A stretch of DNA of 64,000 nt, taken from NCBI GenBank assembly GCA_963854835.1, contig OY978527.1, positions 33,707,540-33,771,539 on the forward strand, written 5' to 3'. Both the position numbers and the translations under genes were made by a program. Of this stretch, positions 1 to 12,200 are shown piece after piece. The stretch comes from Megamerina dolium. Its lineage: Eukaryota > Arthropoda > Insecta > Diptera > Megamerinidae. A model generated the notes under the pieces. That model made no database searches and was not told the origin of the DNA. It saw only the letters and a program-made list of their open reading frames with translations. How positions within the stretch are numbered: the stretch's first letter is position 1; every line of letters starts with the position of its first letter.

Positions 1-1849
1 GATAAAAAAAAAAAAAGATCAAAAAGTTTTGCCCTTTTTCCCCTCTTCATTTGCTAACAACAACAATCGACTTCCTTTATATTTTGCAAAGAAAATGTAA
101 GTGGGTTAATCAAAGGGGTGCCGGCATAATGAAAACATAACAACAAACATCAAAATAAATATAAGGGTTAACCTTTTATGCAAGATAAAAAACAACAACA
201 ACAACAAAATTACAACAAGAAATAAGGAAAGTGATTTTCTTCATCTCTTTTTTAGTATTTTTGATTTTTTTTTTTTCTTTATGCCCTGCATTAAAGGGCG
301 AGAGTATCTTCATTTTACTCTGATATTTGTAATTTGACTTGAAGGAATCAGCAGAGATGTAAAAAAATATAGGAATATATTTGTGCCCATTGCAAAGCTC
401 CAAGCCGACTAAACAACACTTGTCCCCATGTATATCATCGTGATGTTTCACATAACTTTAAAAAATGTTGCTGGATACATATGTATATAGACAAACCTTA
501 GCATGAAGTATATATGCCCCAAGGCTACAAACGATATTGAAAATATCAGTAAATAACTATACGATAGATTAACATTTCAGTGAGTGATAATCTTCCAAAA
601 ATGTATTATTCACTACTATTAATGTATTAGCCACCCAAAAAAAGTAATTCCTTTGATCAGATCGTTATCGTTGTCATATTTATCCTAAAAATTACTCTTC
701 GACAGTTTGTTGTGCTGATTCATATTTTGCATGTAACAAGTTTAGCAAACAAAATTTGCATACCGCACTTACTACTCTAATATATTTTAGCTAAAGGTCT
801 TAAATTCACAAAAGAAGTGCTTGATCTAATCTCTATACTTTATTTTCAGTAAACGGGTATAATTAAGTCGGTCTAGACCAACTGAAATACTCCTACTTGT
901 TTTTCTACATTTAACCTTCAAAAGCTAATAACTTCAAGGCAAAATATATTTGAATTCAAAGAAAAAAATCTAGAGTAAAAGCTGAATCGGTAAGGAAAGA
1001 TAACTATTCAAAAACATTGCACGTACATATGTAGGCATAATGAAAGGGTAAATATTACATACAAATGTACCTAGTATTTAATAACTAAAAGTGGTAAACT
1101 ACAGCAATAATAACTGTGTACTTATATATACACTAAATGGAAAAAAAGACAATATATACGTAAACACATATTTCATAGCCAATTCCAAGCCCACAAACAA
1201 TTTTTAAGTTCGATTAGTTCGATTTCAGAGTCAAAGTAGCATAGAACAATAAAGGAAAAAGCTGAAGAGCACCAGCAATCAGTTCAAAATTGGAGAAATC
1301 GTCCCATATCAATGGCCCATATCAATATGGCAATATTTTTTAGAATAATAATTTGTTTGAATAATGCCATTTTCATTTCAATGAACTTTATCCTGTTCAT
1401 TGAAAATGAAAAAAGTTAATTGACTTTGGTAAAAAAATAATTAATGTATAACTTTGAAGGTTTTGGGGTGGACCTATCTACTACCGGTTTACTACCGGCA
1501 TCAGTTCAGTTTGGATAGAAATTACTATGATTAAAATTTGTTCAATTCAAGTTCAAAATATTATGGTGGTTCAAAAGTTTTAAATCTTCCCATTTTAAGT
1601 TTCAGTGAACATAAATCTTTTGTTGACCTCAAACCTTATATGCTGTATCGCTGATAGAATTGAAATGAAATTTATTGAAAATATATAAATCCGTATTAAA
1701 CTATACAAACGATTAATAAATACATGCTTAAATAAATAAGCCCTACGGCAACAGACCGTATAGTATAGACCGTATACTGCTACCAAACAACATCTCTTAT
1801 AGCCACAGTCCATTTTTATCTGTAAGATTTCTTCTACCTTCCTTACAAG
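1..1849. other. AT-rich intergenic or intronic DNA, no gene seen
   Basis: No open frame here has recognisable domains. The stretch holds a short CAA microsatellite (about 188-208), many homopolymer A/T runs, and no terminal repeats that I can pair. The longest minus-strand frame (176-451) is low-complexity and not convincing as a gene. Confidence 0.6.
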
Positions 1850-3290
1850 AGATATAAAAGATCTTGTCGAAACTTTGATGATTGAAGCTGGTATTGGGAA
1901 ACCCCAGATGTAGGTGTTTAAGGGGAAGTCTGGTCAATGCAAGACAAGAGAACGTATCCAGAATTGGTCTAATTCGTTTTGAAATGTTTGGCCTATCATT
2001 GACTTAACCCTCACCCAACTTAGACCTCAAAAGGGTTCAGGACGCAGCATTGGGGAAGACGAACCAATTGGTGCTAGTTCCTCTGCCACCTCGTTGCCAT
2101 CAATTCCACTATATCTGAGGACTCAATATAACGTGACCATTTTTGAATAAAACTCTCACGAAGAAATAGCTTCAATATCGGTCCATCGTAATGTCTGCCT
2201 GAGCGAATAGATGAGAAAGCGCACACCTTTAGATCTTTTGCCCAGAGTGTGAGGCACTCAGCATTCTATGTCGGTTTGGAAAACTGTGAGCCACAAAATC
2301 ATTTATTTTTATTTGAAGGAAATGGGACACTATCTGTTTCCCAGTTGTTCTGCTAAAAAAAAACTCAGAATATCGTCTACAAAAACTTATTTCTGTAGGC
2401 ATAAAAGATACCTGAGGAACTTTAGCCCACAACACAAAGGCAGCGTCGATTAAAATTGGTCTCATCATCCGTTCTGTACATCCAGAAATTCATCTCCGGT
2501 GATAGAACCATTTTCTACCCAAGAGAAGATTATAGGTCCACATGACACTGCTTGCTTTATTGAGTGTGTAGGTGAGATGCGATATCAAGCTCAGTCTTTT
2601 ATACAAGAAGACACTCAGATATTTGACCTCTCTGAAGAACTCATTGACTGTGTCACAAAGACATACTTGACCAAAGTCTCCCCTGTATTTTATAGTGAAG
2701 CCCAAGAAGAGCATATTTTTTATGGATTGATTTGCTCATAGTTCATACGATCAGTAATCGTACTGCTAATATTTCCCCGTAAACTGCAACATCGTCCTCA
2801 TAAGCGATAACCTCAAAACGAAACAAATCTAATTTTGCAACGAATTCGTCGATTACAAGAGATCACAATAGGGGAGAAAGGACGCCAACTTGAAGGCAAC
2901 CTCTGCCCTAATGCCCTAATGTTTACTTTTCTGTTACCAAAACGTGAGGAAATGTCTCGATCTTCCAGCATTATTCTCATCCTAGCCGCTGTCCATTCAT
3001 CCATATCTCTGCAGGTTAAAGCCCAAATAATAGATCCATTTTCAGTTTTATTGAACGCAGCTTCTGTTTCAAGCAATGTGCTAAGAGCAGCTGGCTGGTA
3101 GATGGACTGCTGTTCTCTTTAAAGGAGGAAAAATTATTTTATCAGCTCGTTCCTTGGTACAACTGGTGGCACGATTACCAACATTACATATTGTCGCAAG
3201 AATCTCTTTATCAGTTATGCCGAAGCCTCTGACTAGATTTGTCATGGGGAAATCTTTTTCCTCTACCATGGAGAGCTTGACCGAATATTT
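1850..3290 (-). pseudogene. Decayed non-LTR retrotransposon, RT and RNase H remnants (R1/LOA/I-like)
   Basis: Read on the minus strand this is a broken reverse transcriptase followed by RNase H. The 3076-2813 frame resembles the RT palm of R1/LOA/I-type elements (an EAAFN stretch like the common GAFNN motif). It runs into FEVIAYEDD, a mutated form of the YADD catalytic box, at 2791-2802. The frame at 2714-2490 carries the VKYLSVFLYKRLS thumb-type motif followed by LLGRKW, typical of the same group. Further on, near 2112-2080, SGIDGNEVAEELA matches the RNase H active-site region usually reading GNE.AD.LA. Stops and frameshifts separate the pieces, so it is dead. No 5' end, poly-A tail or target duplication was found. 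The domain order supports an RNase H-bearing LINE; the exact clade is uncertain. Confidence 0.7.
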
Positions 3291-4738
3291 GCCAGCAATT
3301 TGCTAACATTTAACTTTACTGCGTTATTATAATAATATATTTTAATAAAAATAAAAAAAAAAAATAAGAAACAAACAAAAATATATGAAACATTCGGTTT
3401 TAACTGACATTTGGAAATTTATGAACAAACGAGCGTGTATAAGTAAATAATTTGTGTATGCATTTTGCATATACCATTAACACCAGTCGTCCAACTCATC
3501 ATCATCATCATCATTATCGTAATAATGATAGATATTCCATAACAACTACGATACAAGAGCCAAAGACATTGTTCTTGTGTGTCAGTCGTGTTGCGAAGTC
3601 ATCAATCTCTTCTTAGCTTTATAACGAAATATCAATATACATGTGTATTTGCACACACACTCACACACACACGCGCACGTACACTATGTAGCAAAACTTA
3701 TTTTACCGTAAAATTGAAAAATTCTTTCTTTTCGGCAAAAAGGGGGGTTTTGAGTAAAACAATACCAGAGCGTAGAGTACAACAACGGTAAGTGGAAAAG
3801 TAACTACAATGTAACCAATATAATGCTATATATGTAAAACAATTTCACACGCACACATACATAATTCATAAAAAATCTTGCGAGAGTCCCAACTACTTAT
3901 AAAAGTAATGCAAATGGAGATAGTTGGGATATTATTTTCCGAAGTTCAATACAAATGCTGGTATTGTTTTAATTCAATTATATATATTTAGTGATATATG
4001 TACATACACATATTGGGGTAACTCACGCACAAAATTTAATTTTATTTTCAACTAAAAATTAAACTTGGGTTTCGTGTGATGATTCCGCAACAAACTAGCA
4101 TTTTTCTAATTCCAATCGAGAAGAATTTTTCTACAGGGGTTGTATGTATGTATGTGTGCATCTACTGGCACATACAAACTTCATCAATCATTGTTGTCGG
4201 TATTAGTCTATTGTGGACGTTTTTTGCAGTGTTAGAAAAATTATGTTCAAGAAAATATGAATAGGAATTTTCATTCTTTGTTTTTACATCAGAAATGCTT
4301 CTGGTTTCTTGGACCTATCTATGTATACTGAAAAATCAATTATAAATGTTGTCAAGTAATTAAAGGACATACATAGAATGAATCGTTTCTAAAAAGACAG
4401 TAAACTAGAATAATAAAATATGTAGCAATATAATATTCGAATATTATTAAGAACCGTGCACAGTAAGATTTTATAATTGAGCTTCTAAATCAGGCTTTAA
4501 AAAAAATATACATGTAAAAGTGTTCAACTTCAGAGAAAGCAAGATTTGAGCATAGTGCTACTCCGATATATAAGTATTTTTTATCAATTCAATTCCAATA
4601 ACTCGTTGGAATGGACCAAATTTGTTAGAAAAATATCATCGTTTTGCCTTTTCATAAATTTTTTATGATAAGTCATAAAAGAGTTATTTAAGCTCTTAGT
4701 TATTGTAAATTAAAAAAATTTTACCAATTGTGGCAATT
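3291..4738. other. Intergenic stretch with microsatellites, no gene seen
   Basis: It contains an ATC repeat (about 3497-3520), a CA-rich tract (about 3651-3680) and short GTAT repeats near 4141. I see no transposase, RT or RNA-gene motifs. Confidence 0.55.
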
Positions 4739-4985
4739 GTTGAGGACTCTTTGGCCGAGCTTTTCTTCCATTACTGTTTTGCATGTTAAATTTTGGACAG
4801 TATTAGAACGGACCTACTTATTTTAGACGGTCCCGAACGGCCGAGCTATCACCACATCACTTTTTCTGAGTTTTGTCACAGAGTTCTTTTAGAAGCTTTC
4901 CCATGGCAAATTGTTACTGCCGGAAGACCTACACGACCTACAGATTAGAAGGCCAACACACTAACCACTAATCTACGCCACAAAT
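4739..4985 (-). repeat. tRNA-derived SINE, internally deleted copy
   Basis: On the minus strand this matches the 365-bp SINE best seen at 50177-50541: a tRNA-like head (…TGGTTAGTGTGTTGGCC…), then the body with TTCTAAAAGAACTCTGTGACAAA-type sequence and the GAACCGGC-type segment near the tail. About 70-80 bp between head and body are missing, and the A-box region is mutated (TAGATTAG in place of GCTCAGTG). The terminal GCCACATA tail is absent. This is an old, non-functional copy. Confidence 0.8.
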
Positions 4986-5364
4986 CACAATATATAAATG
5001 GGAATATAAAAAAAATTTACGTTTTGTCCAATCTTCTCTCAAAAACTTCGTTTTAATAAATGCTTAAATATAAATTCACATAGATTAATTATAATAATAT
5101 ATTAAATAATAAATAATTAATAGGGTCAAACGATGCTGATGTTGTTGAAGTCAAGAAATATGATCCTACGCTAAGGATTATACGTATCGATTTGAAATCA
5201 ATGTCTGTATCGCTCAGAGAAGTACTTGAAATTTGATTAAAATACAAGACTTCATCGATTTTTGTCCACGCGTTGTACGGGATTGAACATTTTAACTTTA
5301 ATATTTAAAGGACACAAAACTGGAGTTTGAGTTGAATATTATTTTAAATAAATGCATTGTATTG

Positions 5365-5383
5365 TACGAGGGCGGTCCCAGAA
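5365..5383 (+). repeat. Left terminal inverted repeat of the deleted mariner, with TA
   Basis: TACGAGGGCGGTCCCAGAA; its reverse complement is found exactly at 6069-6087. The leading TA is the target site. Confidence 0.95.
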
Positions 5384-6085
5384 AGTCCCCAGAACTACAT
5401 TACTCTGGTGAAAAGTGGCAACCTTATAAAACATATGTTTTAAGTTTCAAGGCGCCCCGTTGTTCAGCATTTTTTTTTTTTTTTTTTGGAGCCATCGAAA
5501 GTTAACGATCTCAGTGAATTTGTAAACAAGGAAAAAATTGGTCACCGTTATGTAAATCAACTTTCATTTGAAAGTTCTCAGTCCATCGAGAGTGCAACTC
5601 TGGGGGAGTCTACTCTTTCGTTTACGACCATAAAATATTGGGTGGCAGAGTTTAAAAGAGGTCGTACGAGATGCCAACATGAACACCTTAGTGGTGGACC
5701 AATTGAGGTGGTCACACCAGAACGGTTAAGAAAATCCACAAAATGATATTGGATGATCGCTAGGTGAAATTACAGGCATTTCAAAAAGTGCTATAAATCG
5801 TATATTGACCAAAAATTTGGAGATGAAGAAGCTGTATGCAAGATGGGTGCCATGGATGAGACATGGATCGACCACTTCACACCTGAGACAAAGGAGCAGT
5901 GAAAACAGTGGACTGAAAGGGGAGAATCGTATCCAAAGAAGGCGAAGACAGGCTATCGAAGCCATAGAATATCGCTAGAAAAAGTGTATAGAGCTAAAAG
6001 GAGATTATGTTGAGAAATAAAGTAAAATTTTACCAAATTTGTTGCGTTTTCTTTATTAGGCCGGGTAGTTCTGGGACCGCCCTCG
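5367..6085 (+). mobile_element. Internally deleted mariner element with perfect terminal inverted repeats
   Basis: A 719-bp element flanked by TA dinucleotides at 5365-5366 and 6086-6087, the mariner target duplication. The ends are perfect 17-bp inverted repeats (19 bp counting the TA) beginning ACGAGGGCGGTCCCAGAA, at 5367-5383 and 6069-6085. The inside encodes only the N- and C-terminal ends of a mariner transposase, so the copy is non-autonomous. The intact ends mean it could once have been moved in trans. Confidence 0.9.
5486..6020 (+). pseudogene. Mariner transposase remnant (N-terminal HTH plus C-terminal tail)
   Basis: The first part carries the mariner DNA-binding region: FTTIKYWVAEFKRGRT followed by a SGGP element (family SGRP) and the start of a second helix-turn-helix, with the frame broken near 5747. 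A second frame continues GEITGISKSAINRIL…KKLYARWVP, the conserved linker before the catalytic core. From there the sequence jumps straight to MDETWIDHF at 5850-5876, with everything beyond lost except a frameshifted C-terminus ending GDYVEK-stop at 6018-6020. Most of the DDD catalytic core is absent. It is a broken copy; the subfamily cannot be fixed by eye. Confidence 0.85.
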
Positions 6086-6087
6086 TA
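6069..6087 (-). repeat. Right terminal inverted repeat of the deleted mariner, with TA
   Basis: Exact reverse complement of 5365-5383, ending in the TA target duplicate at 6086-6087. Confidence 0.95.
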
Positions 6088-8057
6088 TTAATTAAAAAGC
6101 AATTAAATGGTAAATTAATCGATTAAATGTGTGTAAAACCACAAAGATTAAACGTAAGATTTGATTTTTTTATTATGATCGTGTGAACAGTATCAATTTC
6201 GGCTGCTGTGAGCTTGAAATATATACTTTAACCAAACTTTACTATCTATTGTGAATTCATTAGGTTTCTGTAGTACAAGCTATCAAACTACAAATGGCAA
6301 TTAGCTACGGCTGATAATTTACCTTAACGTAATATACTTCTCAAACAGTCATGGTTGCTTAATTTCTTATTTAAATTCGTTATATTTATGCATGTATGTA
6401 TGTATGTTCATTTTGTTTTTTTTTTTTTTCTTTTTGTAATTTTATGAGTGGACGGGAAAAGCCGGAAATAAACGCACGTAAACGCAAATATGTGATTTTG
6501 TCCGAGACGTGTCGAAATTTTCGTACCATTACGTTGGTGATGAGGATATTTTGTTTATATTTTCTATAGGCACGCAAGGGTATGGCAATATTATATGTGA
6601 TTAAATTTTGTTTCTTCCCTCTTACAAGAGTTTTTTTTTTTTTTTTGGTTTTGCCTAATCGTTAATGAGTTTCAACCATTTGTCATAAATGTCGACAGAG
6701 ATTAGACTTCAGCGAATTGCTTAAGTCTAAATAACTTTTCAATGAATTACAATACAAAACATTTTACAAGACTTGGTGTACTCAGAATGCATTATTACTT
6801 GAAGTGTATCCAATCGGAGCCGTAATATGCTGAGCGATTTATGTGATTACGAACAAATCTGCCGTGTTAGTTTTGATAATTCATATACATATGTCTGATG
6901 AGTAACTTTACAAAACATAATAAATTCATTGCTTAGAATTGTTGGCAAATGTAAAGTTTTAGCTACATGAGACCAAGGAATTTTAGGAAGTCGCTCATAT
7001 TATGCAAAGTAATATTTAAGGATGTGCTAGGTAGAAGGATTTGAAATTTGAAATTCTCACAAATATTTCGCACATAAACTATATAATTACCTTTGATATG
7101 TAAATACGATTACTTTGTTAAAATGAATATAAAAAAGATTAAATATTGTTGCCAGTGTTGCCAACCGTACCATGAAGGTGGGTGAAAATGATGTTTTATT
7201 TCAAATTCTGGTATATTCAAATTGCCATGATATTAAACTTTCGTTGGTGTAAGAATACATTTATTTGTATGAATTTAACTAACATTAACCTAACTTGTGT
7301 TTTTATATTCAATTTGATAATTGTTCAATATAACCTTTACTTAAACAGATGAAAGTCACAGTTATGTCATCGCCGTTTGTTGGTGTAAATATCAACATCA
7401 ATTTCAACATTTTCCGTGCTCTCCTCTTCATGACGGCGGCGTGGGAATCGGATCAGCGTTAAAATATACTATTATAATAAAATGAATCAAATGATTACAA
7501 TAAATTAATATGAAACACTGCGATCAATGAAATTACTAGTATTACAATAAACCAATTAAAATTAATATAATAAAAAGCAGTTGGAAATTTAAGTATGGCC
7601 CTTCGAGGTATAAGAGAATTAGTCCCTTAAAAGAAATATGTAAGTGCTACAAACAATCAAATAAATACAAAATTGTTGAAAGTGAAAATATTGTCAAAAA
7701 ATGTATTAAAAACAGTTTATTCACATGATGGAATAATTAAAGGTGCTGTACGTAGGATTCTGTCTCTTTCTAATTTGACAATTCTGGCTCCCCAAGCAAA
7801 TCACTAATGCTTCTTTGCAAACTTAGTTTTTCATTTTCGAATAAAATTTATAAACTGTAGTTTATAATTTACTTTAATGAAAAAAATATGGGTGCTCATT
7901 ACTGTCGTTTTTTCATCGTTGCTTTTATCCCTTTCGTTCAGAATTTATATTCAAATTAGATTTCTTCAATTTAAAAAACCATTTGGCATGGATTTGGAAC
8001 ATCAATTAAGAATTATTTCGAAAATGGACTGATGTACCGTTACAAAAAGAAATATTA
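6088..8057. other. AT-rich non-coding stretch, no gene seen
   Basis: It holds poly-T runs at 6418-6430 and 6632-6646 and an ATGT microsatellite near 6390-6408. I found no frames with conserved motifs and no paired terminal repeats. Confidence 0.55.
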
Positions 8058-8409
8058 AAAAAAAATAAATATGTGGCACTTAAAACCCCGAAGGGCAGGG
8101 CTTCTCTTCCATTATTGTTGTGCGTGTTAAATATTGGACAGTATTAAAAGGGACCTACTTATTTTAGCCGGTTCCGAACGGCAGAACCCTTGTGACATCA
8201 CTTTTTCTGAGCTTTGTCACAGAGTTCTTTTAGAAGCTTTTTCATGGCAAGTTGTTACTGTCGGAAGAATTGCCAATTGCTTGCCGACAGGTGGGTACCG
8301 TTCGAAAGAAAAATCTTTTCGATATTAAATTTGTTATGCATCAGTCGGGGATTGAACCACGACCTACAGATCAGAAGGCCAACACACTAACCACTGAGCT
8401 ACGGCACCC
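8058..8409 (-). repeat. tRNA-derived SINE, near full length
   Basis: The minus strand starts at 8409 with GGGTGCCGTAGCTCAGTGG (A box TAGCTCAGTGG) and has GGTTCAATCCC-like B box sequence. It continues through the full SINE body and ends AAGTGCCACATATTTATT followed by a T-rich tail. Near-matching flanks (8044-8058, AAAAAGAAATATTA, and 8410-8424, AAAAAAGAATATTA) look like a target-site duplication with one indel. About 90% like the copy at 50177-50541 by eye. Confidence 0.9.
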
Positions 8410-8470
8410 AAAAAAGAATATTATTGTGCAATAATAAGAACTATGGTTTCAACTATATTCTCACATATAG

Positions 8471-9008
8471 ATTAAACCAATCTTAGAAAATTTTTTTGGT
8501 GCAATGCGAGCAAAAGGAGGACTTCATGACAATCCTAGTCCCATGCAGTTTAAATACAGATTATGAAAATATATGCTAGGTAAATGTGTTATTTATGATC
8601 AAGACAATACTTATGTTTTATTATACTATACATTATAATCACAGCCGCGGTAATGTAGAAGCCGATGAATCCGACTGACTCAAACTTGATTCAGTGAAAG
8701 ATCTTAGCACCTTCCTTACAGATATTGGTAATGGAGTAAACGAATATGCATTCTGTGGCGACATTCTCGAGTGCGACAATATTGAATGTCTACATGAGGA
8801 TGCGCTGGAATACGTTGCGGGGTATATAATAAGAAAATTAGGATTAACTAATTATTTGTCTAAAGAACCAAATTATACATGGGTTGATGAGGATTCTCGG
8901 GGTGCGTTGCAGAAACCATCATCACAATTCCTTTCGGATATAAAAATCTTAGAATCATGTTTTTCTCATTTTAATGGTACACATATTTCAAATTGCCAAA
9001 ATTATTAA
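8471..9008 (+). pseudogene. P-element/THAP9-like transposase, C-terminal fragment
   Basis: The first frame reads ILENFFGAMRAKGGLHDNPSPMQFKYRL, matching the P-transposase region that usually reads LENFFG.IR..GG…NP.P.QF.YR. After stops and a frame change (8694 on), the sequence HEDALEYVAGYIIRKLG matches the C-terminal segment of P/THAP9 transposases (ALEY.AGY…KL). The N-terminal THAP domain and the catalytic core are absent, and no P-type terminal repeats were found. It lies 60 bp beyond the SINE at 8058-8409 and just upstream of the intact RTE element, so it predates or was cut by neighbouring insertions. Family assignment is from motif recall; confidence is moderate to good. Confidence 0.75.
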
Positions 9009-9242
9009 AGTAGCTTACTAAATTCTTGTGAAAATTACGATATAAGAATGAATGTGAAAAAATTATTTTTTAAATGCCGGATGCGAAAGTGCGCATTAAA
9101 CATTTAAATAAATCGTTAAAAGAATAAAACCACATATCATTTGGTTTCTTCTTTTCAAATAATATATATTCCCATTTTAATTATAACAATGCACAACTTC
9201 AGTTTTGTTAATTTTACTCAGCAATAAAATTTTTAATATCTG

Positions 9243-9253
9243 GTTATTTAAAT
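9243..9253 (+). repeat. Target-site duplication, left copy
   Basis: GTTATTTAAAT, repeated exactly at 12317-12327 directly after the element's TAAG tail. The first G may belong to the tail, so the duplication is 10-11 bp. Confidence 0.85.
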
Positions 9254-12200
9254 GGCGAAAATCTCATCGGTTAGAGGTTGTGCGTTGGGTTTGGGACCCG
9301 CCACATAAAAAACCCCCCCAATGAAAAAAACTAAAATGCCTCGGATAAGGACTACCGCTTTTGTTGATGACCCCCGCAAACGAAAAAAGGACAATGATTT
9401 ACGGATATGCACCTGGAATGTCCGGTCCCTTTATAGGGAGGGTGCCTCTATCCAGCTGGTTGATGTCCTCGAAAAATACAGAGCTGACATCACCGCTCTC
9501 CAGGAAATGCGATGGACAGGACAGGGCTGCTCCAAAAGAGCGTCCTGTGACATCTACTACAGTTGCCATGCTGAAAGGCACGAATTAGGATGTGGATTTT
9601 TGGTCAGCAAGAGACTACGACATCTTGTCTCGCAGTTCACGCCTGTGAATGAACGGCTGGCCACAATCCGCATCAAGGCAAAATTTTTCAACATCAGCCT
9701 TATATGTGCCCACGCTCCGACGGATGAGAAGGACAATGTGACCAAGGAGAGCTTCTTTCAGCGCCTCGAAGAAGCTTATGACCGCTGCCCCCGCCACGAT
9801 ATCAAAATCGTGCTTGGCGACTTTAATGCCAGGGTGGGCAAGGAAGGTACCTTTGGTCCAACTGTCGGAAAATTCAGCCTCCACCAGAACACCTCCGATA
9901 ACGGAATGAGGCTGATCGACTTCGCCGCAGCACGAAACATGGTAATTGGTAGTACCAGATTCCAGCATCTCGACATCCACAAAGCGACATGGCTGTCTCC
10001 AGATCATCGTACAAGAAACCAAATTGATCATGTGGTGATTGACGGAAGGCATGCGATCCGTGGTGCCAACATCGACTCGGATCACTACCTTGTTGCAGCT
10101 AAGGTGCGCACACGCTTATGTGTCGCAAATAACAAGAGAAGTCCCACACAGAGAAAGCTCGACGTCAGTAAGCTGCGATCACCAGAGACAGCAGATGCAT
10201 TTTCCACTCGACTATCGGATCTGCTTATGCAGAACACTCCCCAACTTGATGATACATGCGCACGGTGGACACATATATCCCACTCCATGACTACTGCTGC
10301 CGAGGAGGTAATCGGTTACTACCGGCCTCTGAGGAATGAGTGGTATGATCAGGAGTGTCGCGACGCTACCGCAGAGAAAGACGCCGCCTACAGAAGAACC
10401 CTGCGTGCAGGCGCAACGCGAGCTGTTAAGGAGCGGTATAGAGAGAAAAGGAGTGCAGAGAGACGTCTTTTCAGGCGCAAGAAGAGGGAGTTCGAAAGAC
10501 GTGAGTGTGAGGAGATAGAGATGTGTACCGACAAGAATGAGACTCGAAAATTCTTCGAAAAGATCAAGCGCCTAAGTGGAGGTTTAAATCCCGGAGCCTC
10601 TTCTTGTCGTGATGGAAATGGGAATCTGGTTACAGATGTCCAGAGTGTACTGAGCCTATGGAGGGAACACTTCTCCACGTTACTGAATGGCGATGCTACG
10701 AACAATTCCGCCAGTGGAGGAGATTGCCCGATAACCCCAATTACAGATGATGGTGTTGATGTTCCACCACCCGACTATGACGAGGTTGAAACGGCCATTT
10801 TAAGGCTGAAGAACAACAAAGCTGCAGGTGCTTATGGCCTGCCTGCCGAGTTGTTTAAGACCGGAGGCGATGAGCTGCTCACCCGCATGCACCAGCTCAT
10901 AAGCAGAATATGGTCGGATGAAAACATGCCTGATGATTGGAGGCTCAGTGTTCTCTGTCCTGTACATAAAAAAGGAGACCCCACAATTTGCGCCAACTAC
11001 CGTGGAATAAGTCTCCTGAGCATCGCATACAAGGTTCTATCGAGCGTACTGTGTGAAAGGTTGAAGCCTATGCTCAGCAACCTGATTGGACCTTATCAGT
11101 GTGGCTTCAGACCTGGTAAATCCACCATCGACCAGATTTTCACATTGCGCCAAATCCTGGAGAAGACCCAAGAAAAACAGATCGACACACACCACCTATT
11201 TGTTGATTATAAAGCCGCTTTCGACAGTCCGGTAAGGGATTACCTCTACGCAACAATGTCTGAGTTCGGTATTCCTGCAAAGCTCATTCGACTTTGTAGA
11301 ATGACACTGCATAACTCTCGTTGTGCAGTGAAAATTGGGAAGGACCTCTCCGCACCGTTTAATACCGAACGGGGCTTCAGACAAGGTGATTCGTTATCGT
11401 GCGACTTCTTCAATCTTATTATGGAGAAAATAATACGAGCTGCTGATCTACGACATAATGGCACTATCTTCAACAAAAGTGTCATGCTGTTAGCGTATGC
11501 CGACGATATTGACATAATCGGCATGAACACGCGAGCAGTCAGTGCAGCATTCTCAGAGTTGGAAAGAGAGTCGCGTCGGATGGGTCTCACGGTGAACGAG
11601 GGCAAGACGAAGTATCTAGTGTCAACAAACAAAGAGTCCCGGCGTCTTGGACAGCACGTCACTGTTGACAACTACGCTTTTGAAGTAGTAAGGGACTTTG
11701 TCTATCTTGGAACCAGCATTAACAGCAGTAATGACGTCAGCTTGGAGATCATGCGTAGGATAACTCTTGCTAACAGGTGTTACTTTGGGCTGAGTAAGCA
11801 ATTGAAAAGTCGAGCCCTCTCTCGAAGAACGAAAACTACACTCTACAAGTCTCTCATCATGCCTGTCCTAACATATGGCGCTGAAGCCTGGACAATTTCC
11901 ATCTCGGATGAGCGAATGCTTGGAGTTTTCGAGAGAAAGGTCCTACGCAGGATCTTTGGACCTATTTGCGTTGGTGGCGAGTACCGAATAAGGTACAACC
12001 ATGAGCTGTACGAGCTATATGCCGATATTGACATAGTAAAGCGCATCAAAATCCAGCGGCTGCGCTGGCTAGGTCATGTCGAGCGAATGGAAGAACACGC
12101 TCCAGCTAAGAAGGTGTTATATTCGGAACCCGCTGGAGGACGACGCAGAAGAGGAAGACCAAACCTCCGGTGGAAAGACCAAGTACTGGAGAACCTGACG

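Noticed and set aside
176..451. Minus-strand 91-aa frame
   Set aside because: Lys-rich and low-complexity, with no recognised domain and no splice or promoter context.
8134..8434. Small ORFs at 8134-8434 (and equivalents at 31604, 36594 and 50259)
   Set aside because: They lie inside SINE copies, and the same peptides appear wherever the SINE occurs.
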